A DNA stretch of 64,000 nucleotides from Vibrio sp. ES.051 (lineage in GTDB: Bacteria > Pseudomonadota > Gammaproteobacteria > Enterobacterales > Vibrionaceae): the NCBI RefSeq assembly GCF_002563795.1, contig NZ_PDJL01000004.1, forward strand, positions 1 to 64,000. The letters are read 5' to 3'. The notes beneath the pieces were generated by a model, which made no database searches, was not told the origin of the DNA, and was given only the letters and a program-made list of their open reading frames with translations. Of the stretch, positions 29,491-40,666 are shown piece by piece. Each line of letters begins with the position of its first letter. Position 1 is the stretch's first letter. Both the position numbers and the translations under genes were made by a program.

Positions 29491-29623
29491 GTGTTTGCGT
29501 GCTAATTTTGTTGGTATAAGGGTCTTCGATAGAAAAGGCAGAGTATGAACACGCTTTTTTACAACGATTCGTTTGAGGTTAGCTGGCTTTTGCCATTACA
29601 CTGAATTGAACAAAGGAGGGCGT

Positions 29624-30142
29624 GTGTTTCCTATCTTATTATTGGCGTTTATTTTCGTCCCGATCATTGAAATCGGCTTATTTATTCAGGTGGGCGGCTT
29701 TTTAGGTTTATGGCCGACCATCGCCTTAGTCTTAATCACTGCATTTGTGGGGGCGTCATTGGTGCGCAGTCAGGGCATTCAAACATTGATGTCGGTGCAA
29801 GGCCGTCTTGAGCAAGGTGAGATCCCTGCGCAGCAAATTTTTGAAGGCGTGATGTTAGCGGTTTCTGGTGTGTTGCTACTGACTCCAGGCTTTATGACTG
29901 ATGCACTTGGTATGTTAGTGTTGGTGCCAGCTCCTCGAGCGGCCATTGCGAAATACTTGATGAGCAAGATAGTGGTTAAAACGGTTCAAGGTGGAGGGTT
30001 CCACGGTGGGTTTTCTAGCCAAGGCCCATTTGAACAAGATCCGTTTCGCCGAGATCCATTTGATTCTAAACCGGATGATGGCAAGACCTTCGAAGGGGAA
30101 TATGAGCGTAAAGACGACAATGATCGTAATAAGCTCAACTGA
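29624..30142 (+). CDS. fxsA: FxsA family membrane protein
   Basis: The 172-residue protein has four hydrophobic segments in the first 110 residues (LLLAFIFVPIIEIGLF, then GLWPTIALVLITAFVGASLV) and a long, charged C-terminal tail with repeated DPF motifs. FxsA relieves phage T7 exclusion by plasmid F in E. coli; its cellular role is unclear. The GTG at 29624 is chosen because AAAGGAGG lies 5 bp upstream and the sequence then starts VFPILLLAFIF. Divergent from aspA, as in E. coli. Confidence 0.94.
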   Translation: MFPILLLAFIFVPIIEIGLFIQVGGFLGLWPTIALVLITAFVGASLVRSQGIQTLMSVQGRLEQGEIPAQQIFEGVMLAVSGVLLLTPGFMTDALGMLVLVPAPRAAIAKYLMSKIVVKTVQGGGFHGGFSSQGPFEQDPFRRDPFDSKPDDGKTFEGEYERKDDNDRNKLN

Positions 30143-30166
30143 TTCACTCAGCAAGTAGAGAAAAGC

Positions 30167-30192
30167 AAAAGGGCGCAGTAGCGCCCTTTTTT
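30167..30192. terminator. Bidirectional terminator between fxsA and trmL
   Basis: Stem AAAAGGGCGC / GCGCCCTTTT with loop AGTA, flanked by A and T runs, between two convergent genes. Confidence 0.9.
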
Positions 30193-30217
30193 GTGTCTGG
30201 AAGGCTCGTCGCTGGAC

Positions 30218-30697
30218 TTATAACGCGCCGTCAAACCCCATTTGACGCCACGCTTCGAATGCGATGATCGCCACTGCATTTGATAAGTTGAGGCTGCGTG
30301 CATCCGGCATCATTGGAATACGGATACGTTGATCCATTGGCAAGCTATCGATCACTGCCACAGGTAGGCCGCGTGTCTCTGGGCCAAACATCAATACATC
30401 CCCTTCTCGGTATTGTCGATCGACGTGATGGCCAGTGGTTTTGGTCGTGCACGCAAATAAGCGGTAGTTACCTTGCTTCTCTTTCTCTAAATACTCTAGG
30501 AAGGCTTGATAATTCTTATGGCGTGTGACGCGGGCTAAGTCGTGGTAATCCAAACCGGCACGACGGACTTTCTTCTCTTCAAGATCGAAACCCAGAGGCT
30601 CAATCAGGTGGAGATTGGCGCCACAGTTAGCACATAGGCGAATGATGTTGCCGGTGTTCGGCGCGATTTCTGGTTCGTATAAAGCGATATCAAACAT
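30218..30697 (-). CDS. trmL: tRNA (cytidine(34)-2'-O)-methyltransferase
   Basis: TrmL methylates the ribose of the wobble base in tRNA-Leu. The 159-residue protein is a minimal SPOUT methyltransferase that is knotted at its C-terminal half, with motifs [49 protein letters not shown]. Length and motif order match TrmL (YibK). Confidence 0.95.
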   Translation of the reverse strand: MFDIALYEPEIAPNTGNIIRLCANCGANLHLIEPLGFDLEEKKVRRAGLDYHDLARVTRHKNYQAFLEYLEKEKQGNYRLFACTTKTTGHHVDRQYREGDVLMFGPETRGLPVAVIDSLPMDQRIRIPMMPDARSLNLSNAVAIIAFEAWRQMGFDGAL

Positions 30698-30930
30698 GGT
30701 CTGGAAATAGAATTAGTCAAAAGAGAGAGGGAGTATATACCCAAGCGGTTGTTTGGGTATAGGAAAGGGCGCTGGCTGGCGAGCCAATACCCTTCCAATG
30801 ACGGATACCCTATACGTGTGTGTCTACTTTTTAAATTGCCGTTCGCTCATTACTCTTAACGCCTTGCGTTCGAGTTCGGGCGCGTTAGGCACCACGTGAG
30901 GTATGCGGCTTCGAGTGTTGCGAACTCAGG

Positions 30931-32325
30931 TCATGTATTAAGCGGTAACGTAATGCTCATTCGTAAACCACCTAACGGACTGCGACTGGCGACGATAGTC
31001 CCGCTGTGCTGGCGAATAGCACTTTCGGTAATCGTTAGGCCAAGCCCTGTACCTCCTGAGTGGCGGTCGCGAGCGGTGGATACACGATAAAACGGGCGAA
31101 AAATTGCTTCCAATTCTTGTTCTGGTACCCCATCGCCATTGTCGTCGACGATGATGTGGAGAGTGTCGTTGTCTGCGTGGATATCGATTTGCACGTGATC
31201 TTTACCATAGTAAATCGCGTTACGAACGATGTTCTCAACGGCGCTCATGAGTAATTTAGGGTTGCCTGAGATGCTACGTTTAGGCAGATCTGAGTAGTGC
31301 AGCTGCTTGCCCATTTGTTCGGCTTCAAACTGCGCGTCTTTAATGATCTCCTCCCATAAACTTTCGAGTGGTTGAGTTTCTCGTGTCATATGACTGTTCG
31401 CTTGCATGCGAGACAGTTCTAACAGTTCACTGATCATCTGCTCAAGGCGTTGTGCTTCGGTATCTATACGCGTCAGTTCTGGGCTTTCCCCTTGTTTACG
31501 AGTGGCTAAGGCACTGGCCATGCGTAAACGCGTTAAAGGTGAGCGCAGCTCGTGAGAAATATCCGAAAGCAAGCGTTGTTGGCCGGAAATCATTTGGTTA
31601 ACGGCCTCGACCATTTGGTTGAAGCTGCTGCCTGCTTGGCGAAATTCGGCAGTGCCTTTCTCTAGGTTAGGATCAATGACAAATTCCCCTTTTGCCACAC
31701 GGTGAGCGGCTTCTTCAAGGCGGCGTGCAGGTTGGCTTAACGCCCACGCAAGCCACAATAGCAGCGGTGTACTGGCCAGCATGACGGCCAACAGGAGCTG
31801 TAATGGGTGATCGAACAGGCGTAATAACAGCGGTGGGGTCTCATTCCATTTAAACCCAACGTACATCAATATTTCTGACTCAGCTAGAGTGATGGGAATG
31901 GGGCCTGCAATCATGTATCGACCGTAGAGTTTTTGTTTGGGGTGGTTGTAATCTTCGATGCTGGTGACAAAGTTTTGCATCGCACGCAACTGAAAATTGC
32001 TGCGTTTATCCGTTGTGAGTACGTTGCCATTGTAGTCTGAGAAAAACACTCTTGGACGAGCGTCATGTTTGCCATGACGATTGCCCTCGATGCGGAATAA
32101 AATCCGGCCTAAATCGGTTTGTTGCCGGTATTTTGTTTGAATCGCGTCACGCGTTTCTACCATGCGTTGATAATGCTCTTCTGGAATGTCTCGGGCTTTA
32201 CGTGGGTCCAAATGTGGCAGTGACAACACCGCTATCAGCACCAATAACATCGTGAACCAAAAGATGGCAAAGATGCGTCCATATAAGCTATTAATACTAG
32301 GCAGTTTGATGCGAGATAGGCGCAT
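30931..32325 (-). CDS. cpxA: Envelope-stress sensor histidine kinase CpxA
   Basis: The 464-residue kinase has two transmembrane helices (about 17-37 and 176-197) that enclose a periplasmic sensor of about 140 residues. A HAMP linker (WALSQPARRLEEAAHRVAKG) leads into the kinase core with His258 in LSDISHELRSPLTRL, and the ATPase motifs follow (ENIVRNAIYYG, VDDNGDGVP, GGTGLGLTI). It detects misfolded envelope proteins and phosphorylates CpxR. Its start overlaps the cpxR stop by one base, so the two are co-translated. Confidence 0.96.
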   Translation of the reverse strand: MRLSRIKLPSINSLYGRIFAIFWFTMLLVLIAVLSLPHLDPRKARDIPEEHYQRMVETRDAIQTKYRQQTDLGRILFRIEGNRHGKHDARPRVFFSDYNGNVLTTDKRSNFQLRAMQNFVTSIEDYNHPKQKLYGRYMIAGPIPITLAESEILMYVGFKWNETPPLLLRLFDHPLQLLLAVMLASTPLLLWLAWALSQPARRLEEAAHRVAKGEFVIDPNLEKGTAEFRQAGSSFNQMVEAVNQMISGQQRLLSDISHELRSPLTRLRMASALATRKQGESPELTRIDTEAQRLEQMISELLELSRMQANSHMTRETQPLESLWEEIIKDAQFEAEQMGKQLHYSDLPKRSISGNPKLLMSAVENIVRNAIYYGKDHVQIDIHADNDTLHIIVDDNGDGVPEQELEAIFRPFYRVSTARDRHSGGTGLGLTITESAIRQHSGTIVASRSPLGGLRMSITLPLNT

Positions 32326-33014
32326 TAATCCTCCTCTAGCAGCATATAGCCTCGACCACGCAGGGTTTTGATGCGTGGTTTGCCATTGCTCTGATCTGGT
32401 AATTTTTTACGTAAGTTCGATACGTGCATATCGATCGCCCGGTCAAAGGCTGCGTGTCTTTTACCCAGTACATCCAAGCTCAACGTTTCTTTGGTGAGGA
32501 TGTGCCCTGGGTGTTGAACAAAGTGCGTCAGCAGTGCAAATTCGGTTGCAGTGAGATCGAGTAATTGTTGGTCGCAATACGCTTCTTGTTTTCCAGGGTA
32601 AAGGCGAAGCTCTTGGTATTCGATGAAGTCACTGCTTTTGGTGTGCTTGGGTGTACTGTGAGTACGTCGTAAAATGGCACGAATACGCGCTAATAGCTCG
32701 CGGTCACTAAAAGGTTTTGGTAAGTAATCATCTGCCCCCAGTTCTAAACCGATCACGCGGTCAATTTCTTCGCCTTTAGCGGTCAGCATTAATACCGGGA
32801 TGTCCCAGTTTTCACGTAAGCGTTTGAGTGTTTCCATGCCATTGAGTTTAGGCATCATGACATCCAATAAAATCAAATCAATCTCGCGATTGACGGCGGC
32901 TAAGCCCGCTTCACCATCATTCGCTTCGCTGACTTCAAACCCTTCAAAACTCAGTACTTCTTTTAATAAGCTGGTTAGCTCAATATCATCATCAATCAAA
33001 AGAATGTTTGCCAT
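32325..33014 (-). CDS. cpxR: Envelope-stress response regulator CpxR
   Basis: The 229-residue OmpR-type regulator has a receiver with Asp51 in LILLDVMMPKLNGM and the LPKPFSDRELLARIRAILRR linker, then a C-terminal winged helix (ILTKETLSLDVLGKRH, RAIDMHVSNLRKKLPD, RTLRGRGYML). It is first in cpxRA. A CpxR box (33092-33106) lies in the shared spacer with cpxP, so feedback control is likely. Confidence 0.97.
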   Translation of the reverse strand: MANILLIDDDIELTSLLKEVLSFEGFEVSEANDGEAGLAAVNREIDLILLDVMMPKLNGMETLKRLRENWDIPVLMLTAKGEEIDRVIGLELGADDYLPKPFSDRELLARIRAILRRTHSTPKHTKSSDFIEYQELRLYPGKQEAYCDQQLLDLTATEFALLTHFVQHPGHILTKETLSLDVLGKRHAAFDRAIDMHVSNLRKKLPDQSNGKPRIKTLRGRGYMLLEED

Positions 33015-33091
33015 GGGGGCACCCGCCGTAAGTTACCAATGATGTCATATTACATTGGAATGAGGGGTTGCGGAGAGAATAAAAATCACTC

Positions 33092-33106
33092 TTTACGATT
33101 CTTTAC
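33092..33106 (-). promoter_or_regulatory. CpxR box between cpxR and cpxP
   Basis: On the minus strand it reads GTAAA-GAATC-GTAAA, a perfect match to the known consensus GTAAA-N5-GTAAA. It lies 78 bp upstream of cpxR and about 99 bp upstream of cpxP, where it can serve both. Confidence 0.85.
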
Positions 33107-33204
33107 GCTCTCTATACGTCGTTTTACTTAGGAGGTCGTATTCTATAATCAAGCGCTGTGAGAACAGCTCAGAAAAATCACTCACCGGGGTAAGGAATAG
33201 AATT

Positions 33205-33717
33205 ATGAAATCTGTAAAAAAACTTGTGTTAGCTGCTGTGGTTCTACCTCTCACGTTAGGTACTACAAGCGCATTAGCTTACGGTGGTAAAGACCATCAT
33301 AGAGGCGCACGCGATGAGTGCGGTATGGGAATGGACCGTGGCATCATGCGTGAACTGAACTTGACGGATGCTCAAAAAGGTCAGTTTGAGTCTTTCCGTG
33401 ATGCAAACCGCGCTGAGATGAAAGGTAAATACGCTGAAAATCGTCAAGCGTATAAGGCAGAACGTCAAGCGCACCACGCAAAAATGCAATCCCTCATGAT
33501 GGCAGATGATTTTGATCAAGCGCAGGCAACGGCGTTAGCCAAAGAAATGGTGGAACGCCAAACTGAGCGCCGCGTAAAGATGCTGGAAAGAAAACATCAG
33601 ATGTTAAGTGTATTGACGCCAGAGCAAAAAACCGAATTTATGAAACTGCAAAACGAACGCATGCAAGAGTGTGGTGACAGAATGCAGCAGCGCATGGGTA
33701 AGCATCGTAATAATTAA
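33205..33717 (+). CDS. cpxP: CpxP/Spy family periplasmic protein
   Basis: The 170-residue protein has a signal peptide ending near TTSALA (residues 20-25). The mature part has two LTxxQ motifs (LTDAQKGQF near 50, LTPEQKTEF near 135) embedded in charged helices rich in Gln, Arg and Met. This is the CpxP/Spy fold, which in enterics inhibits CpxA and acts as a chaperone. It is divergent from cpxRA with a CpxR box between them. Confidence 0.93.
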   Translation: MKSVKKLVLAAVVLPLTLGTTSALAYGGKDHHRGARDECGMGMDRGIMRELNLTDAQKGQFESFRDANRAEMKGKYAENRQAYKAERQAHHAKMQSLMMADDFDQAQATALAKEMVERQTERRVKMLERKHQMLSVLTPEQKTEFMKLQNERMQECGDRMQQRMGKHRNN

Positions 33718-33739
33718 GCCATTATCGAATCATATTAAG

Positions 33740-33765
33740 GAGGCAGCCATGGGTTGCCTCTTTTT
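33740..33765 (+). terminator. Terminator of cpxP
   Basis: Stem GAGGCAGCC / GGTTGCCTC with loop ATG, followed by five Ts. The short 3' UTR (33718-33739) before it could resemble CpxQ-type sRNA regions in enterics, but no seed is recognised. Confidence 0.85.
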
Positions 33766-33827
33766 GATCTGGTTATTTCATACGCATTCAATATACTCAA
33801 CGTATGGTTTGAGTTAACTATTTGATT

Positions 33828-34736
33828 ATGAAACAGCAATATGCACGATTAGTTACGACGGCGGCTTGGACGGCAACCATTGTGGCGACGCTTCTTCTCA
33901 TTGTAAAAGTCATCACGTGGTGGGTGACAGGATCGGTCAGTCTGTTGGCGTCACTGATCGACTCGATGTTGGATATCGCCGCTTCGGTGGTCAACCTCAT
34001 CGTCGTCCGCTTTGCCTTACAGCCAGCAGATAGAGAACATACTTTTGGTCATGGTAAAGCTGAATCGTTGGCGGCCTTGGCTCAGGCGATGTTTATCTCC
34101 GGTTCTGCGGTCTTTTTGATCCTCAATGGGATCGATCGTTTTTTCCGTCCGCACGCATTACATGCGCCGGAGCTAGGTGTCTATGTATCGCTGTTTGCCA
34201 TTGTGGTCACACTTGGCTTAGTGATGTTCCAAAAACATGTGGTACGCGTGACCGGCAGCCAAGCCATTGCGGCGGATTCACTCCACTATCAAACCGATTT
34301 ATATATGAATGCGGCGATTATGGTTGCACTTGGCTTGAGTTACTTTGGGGTGACGCAGGCCGATGCGGTGTTTGCCATTGGTATTGGCATCTATATTCTG
34401 TACAGCGCTTTCAAAATGGTGAGCGAGGCTATCCAAACCTTACTGGATAGAAAGTTGCCGGATGAGGAGTTACAGCAAATTCGAGCCGAGTGCTTCAAAG
34501 TGACAGGAGTTCTTGGGGTGCATCAGCTGCGTACTCGTATGTCAGGCCCGACGCGATTTATTCAGTTGCACTTAGAACTTGACGATAACTTACGTTTAAT
34601 TGAAGCGCACCACATCGCAGATAAAGTAGAGGCAAGTCTACTGACTTTGTTTCCTGAAGCGGATGTGTTGATCCACCAAGATCCATTGTCGGTGGTTTTT
34701 GGCTCGGAGAAAGAGCAAAAAGCTCAAGATTGGTAG
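33828..34736 (+). CDS. fieF: Cation-efflux pump FieF (CDF family)
   Basis: The 302-residue protein has about six transmembrane helices and the CDF metal-site motifs [15 protein letters not shown] and the [12 protein letters not shown] loop, with a second site in [17 protein letters not shown], then a cytoplasmic C-terminal domain ([20 protein letters not shown]). FieF exports iron and zinc in relatives. I start at the ATG at 33828; a TTG two codons earlier is in frame. It follows cpxP and precedes pfkA, as in E. coli. Confidence 0.95.
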   Translation: MKQQYARLVTTAAWTATIVATLLLIVKVITWWVTGSVSLLASLIDSMLDIAASVVNLIVVRFALQPADREHTFGHGKAESLAALAQAMFISGSAVFLILNGIDRFFRPHALHAPELGVYVSLFAIVVTLGLVMFQKHVVRVTGSQAIAADSLHYQTDLYMNAAIMVALGLSYFGVTQADAVFAIGIGIYILYSAFKMVSEAIQTLLDRKLPDEELQQIRAECFKVTGVLGVHQLRTRMSGPTRFIQLHLELDDNLRLIEAHHIADKVEASLLTLFPEADVLIHQDPLSVVFGSEKEQKAQDW

Positions 34737-34862
34737 TGTGCGAGAAATCAATCGGTGTCTGACGACAAACAGGCGCTTATTGACTATCTTTCCAACTATA
34801 CTTGCTAAGAATCGTGATCCTGATGTGAATCAACAAAGTTTTATAGAGAAACTGTAATACTC

Positions 34863-34932
34863 TTACATAAGTAGAAAAGTTACATAAAAAAGTGCGTTTT
34901 CATTGGTAATCCGGTAGAGGAAATGTAACATA
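34863..34932 (+). promoter_or_regulatory. Repeated TTACATAA elements upstream of pfkA
   Basis: TTACATAA occurs at 34863-34870 and again at 34880-34887, 17 bp apart. A related GTAACATAA lies near 34925-34933. They may be promoter or regulator sites for pfkA; nothing else supports this. Confidence 0.25.
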
Positions 34933-35020
34933 ACGCACAGTTCTGGATTATGCAGGTTGCTTGGTAACGAGGGGCCTAAAAGAAAATTAAATAATTGATT
35001 GCCAAAGATCGAGGGTGAGC

Positions 35021-35983
35021 ATGATTAAGAAGATCGGTGTTTTAACAAGTGGCGGTGACGCTCCTGGTATGAACGCTGCAATACGCGGCGTGGTACGTAC
35101 AGCACTATCCGAGGGATTGGAAGTATGTGGCGTGTACGACGGCTACCTAGGCCTATATGAAGGCCGCATCGAAAAGCTAGATCGTTCTAGTGTTTCAGAT
35201 GTGATCAACAAAGGTGGTACGTTCTTAGGTTCTGCACGTTTCCCTGAATTTAGAGAAGTGGAAGTACGTGAAAAAGCGATTGAAAACCTCAAAAAACATG
35301 GTATCGACGCACTTGTTGTTATTGGTGGTGACGGTTCGTACATGGGGGCAAAAAAGCTAACTGAAATGGGTTATCCATGTATTGGTCTGCCAGGCACCAT
35401 CGATAACGATATCGCGGGTACTGACTATACCGTTGGCTATTTAAGTGCGCTAAATACAGTTATTGATGCTATCGACCGCCTACGTGATACCTCTTCATCT
35501 CACCAACGCATTTCAATTGTAGAAATTATGGGTCGCCACTGTGGTGATCTCACTCTGATGTCTGCAATCGCTGGCGGCTGTGAGTACATCATCACCCCAG
35601 AAACGGGTCTTGATAAAGAGAAGCTGATCAGCAACGTCAAAGATGGCATCACAAAAGGTAAAAAGCACGCCATTATCGCGCTTACTGAGCTGATGATGGA
35701 CGCCAACGAGCTCGCACGTGATATCGAAGCAGCAACCGGTCGTGAAACACGCGCAACCGTACTTGGTCATATCCAGCGTGGTGGTCGTCCAACGGCCTTC
35801 GACCGCGTTTTGGCGTCTCGTATGGGTAACTACGCGGTTCACCTATTGATCGAAGGTCATGGCGGTCGTTGTGTCGGTATCGTAAAAGAGCAGCTTGTTC
35901 ACCACGATATCATCGATGCGATCGAAAACATGAAGCGTCCAGTACGTAGTGATCTATACAAAGTTGCGGAAGAGCTATTCTAA
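35021..35983 (+). CDS. pfkA: 6-phosphofructokinase
   Basis: PfkA phosphorylates fructose 6-phosphate, the committed step of glycolysis. The 320-residue ATP-dependent enzyme has the nucleotide motif [12 protein letters not shown], the [12 protein letters not shown] segment, the catalytic [12 protein letters not shown] with the general-base aspartate, and the effector-site [10 protein letters not shown]. The ATG at 35021 is preferred over a GTG two codons earlier because GAGGGTGA lies just upstream and the family starts [12 protein letters not shown]. Confidence 0.98.
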   Translation: MIKKIGVLTSGGDAPGMNAAIRGVVRTALSEGLEVCGVYDGYLGLYEGRIEKLDRSSVSDVINKGGTFLGSARFPEFREVEVREKAIENLKKHGIDALVVIGGDGSYMGAKKLTEMGYPCIGLPGTIDNDIAGTDYTVGYLSALNTVIDAIDRLRDTSSSHQRISIVEIMGRHCGDLTLMSAIAGGCEYIITPETGLDKEKLISNVKDGITKGKKHAIIALTELMMDANELARDIEAATGRETRATVLGHIQRGGRPTAFDRVLASRMGNYAVHLLIEGHGGRCVGIVKEQLVHHDIIDAIENMKRPVRSDLYKVAEELF

Positions 35984-36012
35984 GTAAGGTTGAACTCGAC
36001 AATCAAAAATAC

Positions 36013-36041
36013 AAAAACCGCGGCTCTCCGCGGTTTTTTTG
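36013..36041. terminator. Bidirectional terminator between pfkA and the MATE gene
   Basis: Stem ACCGCGG / CCGCGGT around loop CTCT, with five As before it and seven Ts after it; the neighbouring genes converge on it. Confidence 0.92.
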
Positions 36042-36081
36042 TATTCTAGTGCTAATAGGTTGGCTCGTAATATAATGATCT

Positions 36082-37464
36082 TTAAGAAGTCAGGTTTTGC
36101 TTCATAAGTATCCGTCTTCGTTCGCGTAGCGCAAACAGGTAACCCAACACTCCGCCGATCGTATTACCGACGGCGATGCCAATGAATAAGCCTTCAATAT
36201 TATAAATCTGACTGCCGATCCAAGCGGAAGGCAAAGTAAAGGCGAACAGACGCATGAAGCTCCATTGGAACGCACGCAACGGCTTGTGCATTGAATTGAG
36301 TCCGCTGATCAACATCATCACGATGCCTTGAAAACCGTAACTAAATGGCACGACGAGCAAGTAATGCCACAGCAGGTTTTTTACGGTCTCTTCTTGTGAA
36401 AACAGCGCCGCCAGAGGAATGCTCAAAGGCACCATGGCTAAGAAAATGAAACCTTGGAATACGACGGAAAAGCGCATGCTGAGAAAGAGCCCTGAGAAAG
36501 CCCGCTGAGGATTCTTTGCCCCTAAGTTTTGCGCCATGAAGGGGGTTAATGCTGAAGTTAATGACATCAAAACCAGAATCAGTATGGACTCAATTCGCTG
36601 TGCCGCGCCATAGGCCGCGACCGCAGCGGTTCCGTGATGTGATAATAACATCATCAAAACGGCCCCCGATAACGGGTTCATCGCAGTGGACAGAGCCGCG
36701 GGCGTTCCGATCTTTAATGTTTGTTGCCAGTCTTGCTTTAAATATCCCCATTGCGGCTGAGCGAGTAGCTTTTCGCGTTTAACCAACACGTAGAAGGACC
36801 CCAACAAGGCACCTAACCAGCTAAATGCACTGGCAATCGCGGCCCCTTGGATACCAAGCTCTGGGAATGGACCTAAGCCGAAAATCAACAATGGGTCTAG
36901 CATGCCATTGATCAGGCCTGCCAGCATCATGATCTTAGCCGGTGTTTTGGTATCACCAGAGGCGCGTATTGCACTGTTGCCAGCCATTGGGATCACCAAC
37001 AGAGGGATGGTCAAGTACCACACTTGCATGTATTGTTCGATAAGTGGGATTAGGTCTTCAGTAGCGCCCAGAAAGTGAAACAGTGGCCTGATCGTCGCGA
37101 AGCCAACCGAAGATGCTATCGCCACCAGTAATACGGCTAACAGCAGGCCGTGAGTCGTAAACCGAGCGGCTTGTGGCGCATGGCCTTGCCCGAGTAGACG
37201 ACCAATGTTGGTCGAGAGCCCCATCCCAATGCCCATCGTGATACAGTTAACGGCGAAAGTGACCGGAAAAGTATAGCTGATCGCCGCCAGAGCATGGGTG
37301 CCAAGGAGCGATATAAAGAATGTATCGACCAAGTTAAACATCAAAATAGCGACCATGCCCAAGGTCATTGGGACGGTCATTTTCCGCAGTGTTTCAGGAA
37401 TAGGAGCGGTCAACAAACCATGCTTATCGGTCGCTTGAGTTTCCGGCTTGTTATTTTCCTGCAT
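36082..37464 (-). CDS. MATE family multidrug efflux transporter
   Basis: The 460-residue protein has about 12 transmembrane segments in two repeats, as in MATE transporters that expel cationic drugs with Na+ or H+. Family-like blocks include TFFISLLGTHALAAISYTFP and GMGLSTNIGRLLGQG in the first half and AAQRIESILILV in the second. The exact substrate cannot be told from sequence, and it converges on pfkA without an obvious functional link. Confidence 0.88.
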   Translation of the reverse strand: MQENNKPETQATDKHGLLTAPIPETLRKMTVPMTLGMVAILMFNLVDTFFISLLGTHALAAISYTFPVTFAVNCITMGIGMGLSTNIGRLLGQGHAPQAARFTTHGLLLAVLLVAIASSVGFATIRPLFHFLGATEDLIPLIEQYMQVWYLTIPLLVIPMAGNSAIRASGDTKTPAKIMMLAGLINGMLDPLLIFGLGPFPELGIQGAAIASAFSWLGALLGSFYVLVKREKLLAQPQWGYLKQDWQQTLKIGTPAALSTAMNPLSGAVLMMLLSHHGTAAVAAYGAAQRIESILILVLMSLTSALTPFMAQNLGAKNPQRAFSGLFLSMRFSVVFQGFIFLAMVPLSIPLAALFSQEETVKNLLWHYLLVVPFSYGFQGIVMMLISGLNSMHKPLRAFQWSFMRLFAFTLPSAWIGSQIYNIEGLFIGIAVGNTIGGVLGYLFALRERRRILMKQNLTS

Positions 37465-37584
37465 GTTGGACGTCTATCTGGTGAGCAAACTGCAAGGATA
37501 CAAGAAACCAAGAAAGTGAGCGAGTGCGCATTTCTCGCGCAAACCGTTGCGATCTTTTAACTAAGTCACAAAAAAATCATACCC

Positions 37585-37617
37585 GCCCCTTGGGATCGTT
37601 GCTTCGACCCCTTATAT
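37585..37617 (+). promoter_or_regulatory. Sigma-32 (heat-shock) promoter of groESL
   Basis: CCCCTTGGGAT around 37586-37596 resembles the -35 element (CTTG core), and GACCCCTTATAT near 37606-37617 resembles the -10 CCCCATNT element. Spacing is about 13-14 bp, and groES starts about 67 bp downstream. The order is like the E. coli groE heat-shock promoter. Confidence 0.75.
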
Positions 37618-37683
37618 AGTGATCACGTGCCCTAAGGCGGGCAATTATCAAATAAACATGGAAATTTTCAGGAGAGACGACCG

Positions 37684-37974
37684 ATGAACATTCGTCCATT
37701 ACATGACCGAGTTATCGTTGAACGTAAAGAAGTTGAATCCAAGTCTGCTGGTGGCATCGTTCTGACTGGTTCTGCTGCAGAAAAATCAACTCGCGGTGTT
37801 GTTCTAGCTGTGGGTAAAGGCCGCATCCTAGAAAACGGCACAGTGCTACCGTTAGACGTTAAAGTTGGTGATACCGTTATCTTCGCCGAAGGTTACGGCA
37901 CAAAGACTGAAAAAATCGACGATAAAGAAGTGCTTGTCATGTCTGAAAACGACATCATGGCAATCGTTGAGTAA
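37684..37974 (+). CDS. groES: Co-chaperonin GroES
   Basis: The 96-residue heptameric lid of the GroEL folding chamber. It has the family N-terminus [18 protein letters not shown], the mobile loop ([18 protein letters not shown]) and the roof region. It precedes groEL by 77 bp and shares the heat-shock promoter. Confidence 0.99.
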   Translation: MNIRPLHDRVIVERKEVESKSAGGIVLTGSAAEKSTRGVVLAVGKGRILENGTVLPLDVKVGDTVIFAEGYGTKTEKIDDKEVLVMSENDIMAIVE

Positions 37975-38021
37975 TAGCAAGCATTAGGTAATTTTTTGCT
38001 CAGATTCAATAACGAGATTAA

Positions 38022-39689
<1,668 letters not shown>

Positions 39690-39751
39690 CCATTTATCTC
39701 TTCGCTTTGAGGCTTGCCTTATAGTGTAAAGATAACCGATTAAACCATATG

Positions 39752-39782
39752 AAAGTCGAGGCTGTTAGCCTCGACTTTTTTT
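39752..39782 (+). terminator. Terminator of groESL
   Basis: Stem AAAGTCGAGGCT / AGCCTCGACTTT (39752-39763, 39767-39778) followed by Ts to 39782. Confidence 0.93.
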
Positions 39783-40005
39783 ATGCGTGAGAGATGTTGA
39801 ATTTGGTTTGTTAAAGCGTTTTAGAGTGTGAGCGGTAAGTTTACGAAATGTCAGCGTAAATACAGGACAATAGTCGCAGAATTTTTTTCTTTTTTACTCA
39901 GACGGTTAAATCTGACCGACCGCTAACAATTTTAGAGTGTAGATAGCGCAAAATCTGAACATTACACTATGTTGTAAATTGTTGCTTACTATCATGGAGA
40001 TGAAG

Positions 40006-40569
40006 ATGAAAAAGCTTATTACGTCATTGGCTGTTGCAGCCGCTATTGCATCACCAGTTTCCTTTGCTGACAGCACACCTGTGATGTTTTCTACTATCGA
40101 TAATACCAACGTACCCTCTAATTCAGAGGTCGGCGGCGTTCGTTTAGCGGTGCTACATGGTCAGGTAAATGAAGTCAAAGGTATCGATTTTTCACTGCTT
40201 GGTATGTCTGAAACGGATCGCACGACGGGTGTTAACTTCGGTCTGTTTTTTGGTGCAGCAAAAGTAAACCAAGAAATGAAAGGTGCGTCTTTAGGCTTAG
40301 TTAACTGGAACCAAGGTCAGACGACGGGTGTTAACTTGGGTGCTGTCAACATTACGAACAATGTAAAAGGCTTGAACTGGAGCGCGGTGAACTATTCTGA
40401 AGGCTACACCATGGCGGATGTTGGTTTAGCAAGCATCTCTAAAAAGTCTAATTTCCAGTTTGGTTTCTTCAATATGACAGACCAAATTGACGGCGTACAA
40501 ATTGGTCTTTTAAACTGTGCCGACAATGGCTTCTTCAAGTGTTTCCCAATCATCAACTTCGCTAAATAA
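40006..40569 (+). CDS. Exported protein with GVN/GLxN beta repeats, unknown function
   Basis: The 187-residue protein starts MKKLITSLAVAAAIASPVSFA, a clear signal peptide. The mature part has repeating short strands of the type GVNFGLFFG, GASLGLVNW, GVNLGAVNI, GLNWSAVNY and GVQIGLLN at about 15-25-residue intervals, like the LA_2272-type surface repeat. This suggests a beta-helix or surface-exposed protein. Two cysteines near the C-terminus (NCADNGFFKCFP) may pair. The third ATG at 40006 is chosen because GGAG lies 6 bp upstream. I do not know its function. Confidence 0.8.
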   Translation: MKKLITSLAVAAAIASPVSFADSTPVMFSTIDNTNVPSNSEVGGVRLAVLHGQVNEVKGIDFSLLGMSETDRTTGVNFGLFFGAAKVNQEMKGASLGLVNWNQGQTTGVNLGAVNITNNVKGLNWSAVNYSEGYTMADVGLASISKKSNFQFGFFNMTDQIDGVQIGLLNCADNGFFKCFPIINFAK

Positions 40570-40603
40570 TCTCAGCGAAATTCAGCAATATCCTTAGGTA
40601 CAC

Positions 40604-40633
40604 AAAGCCCCCGATTAAAATCGGGGGCTTTTT
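40604..40633 (+). terminator. Terminator of the exported repeat-protein gene
   Basis: Stem AAAGCCCCCGATT / AATCGGGGGCTTT with T-run after it. Confidence 0.9.
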
Positions 40634-40666
40634 ACTGGGCGGTAAGTCGATACTATTTACGTGTGA

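Larger units (their letters stand above)
29167..29623. other. Divergent regulatory region between aspA and fxsA
   Basis: 457 bp without a gene. It holds two adjacent perfect 16-bp palindromes and a further inverted repeat, listed separately. Confidence 0.6.

Noticed and set aside
37465..37683. CIRCE operator upstream of groES
   Set aside because: No TTAGCACTC-N9-GAGTGCTAA sequence is present; the sigma-32-like promoter fits better.
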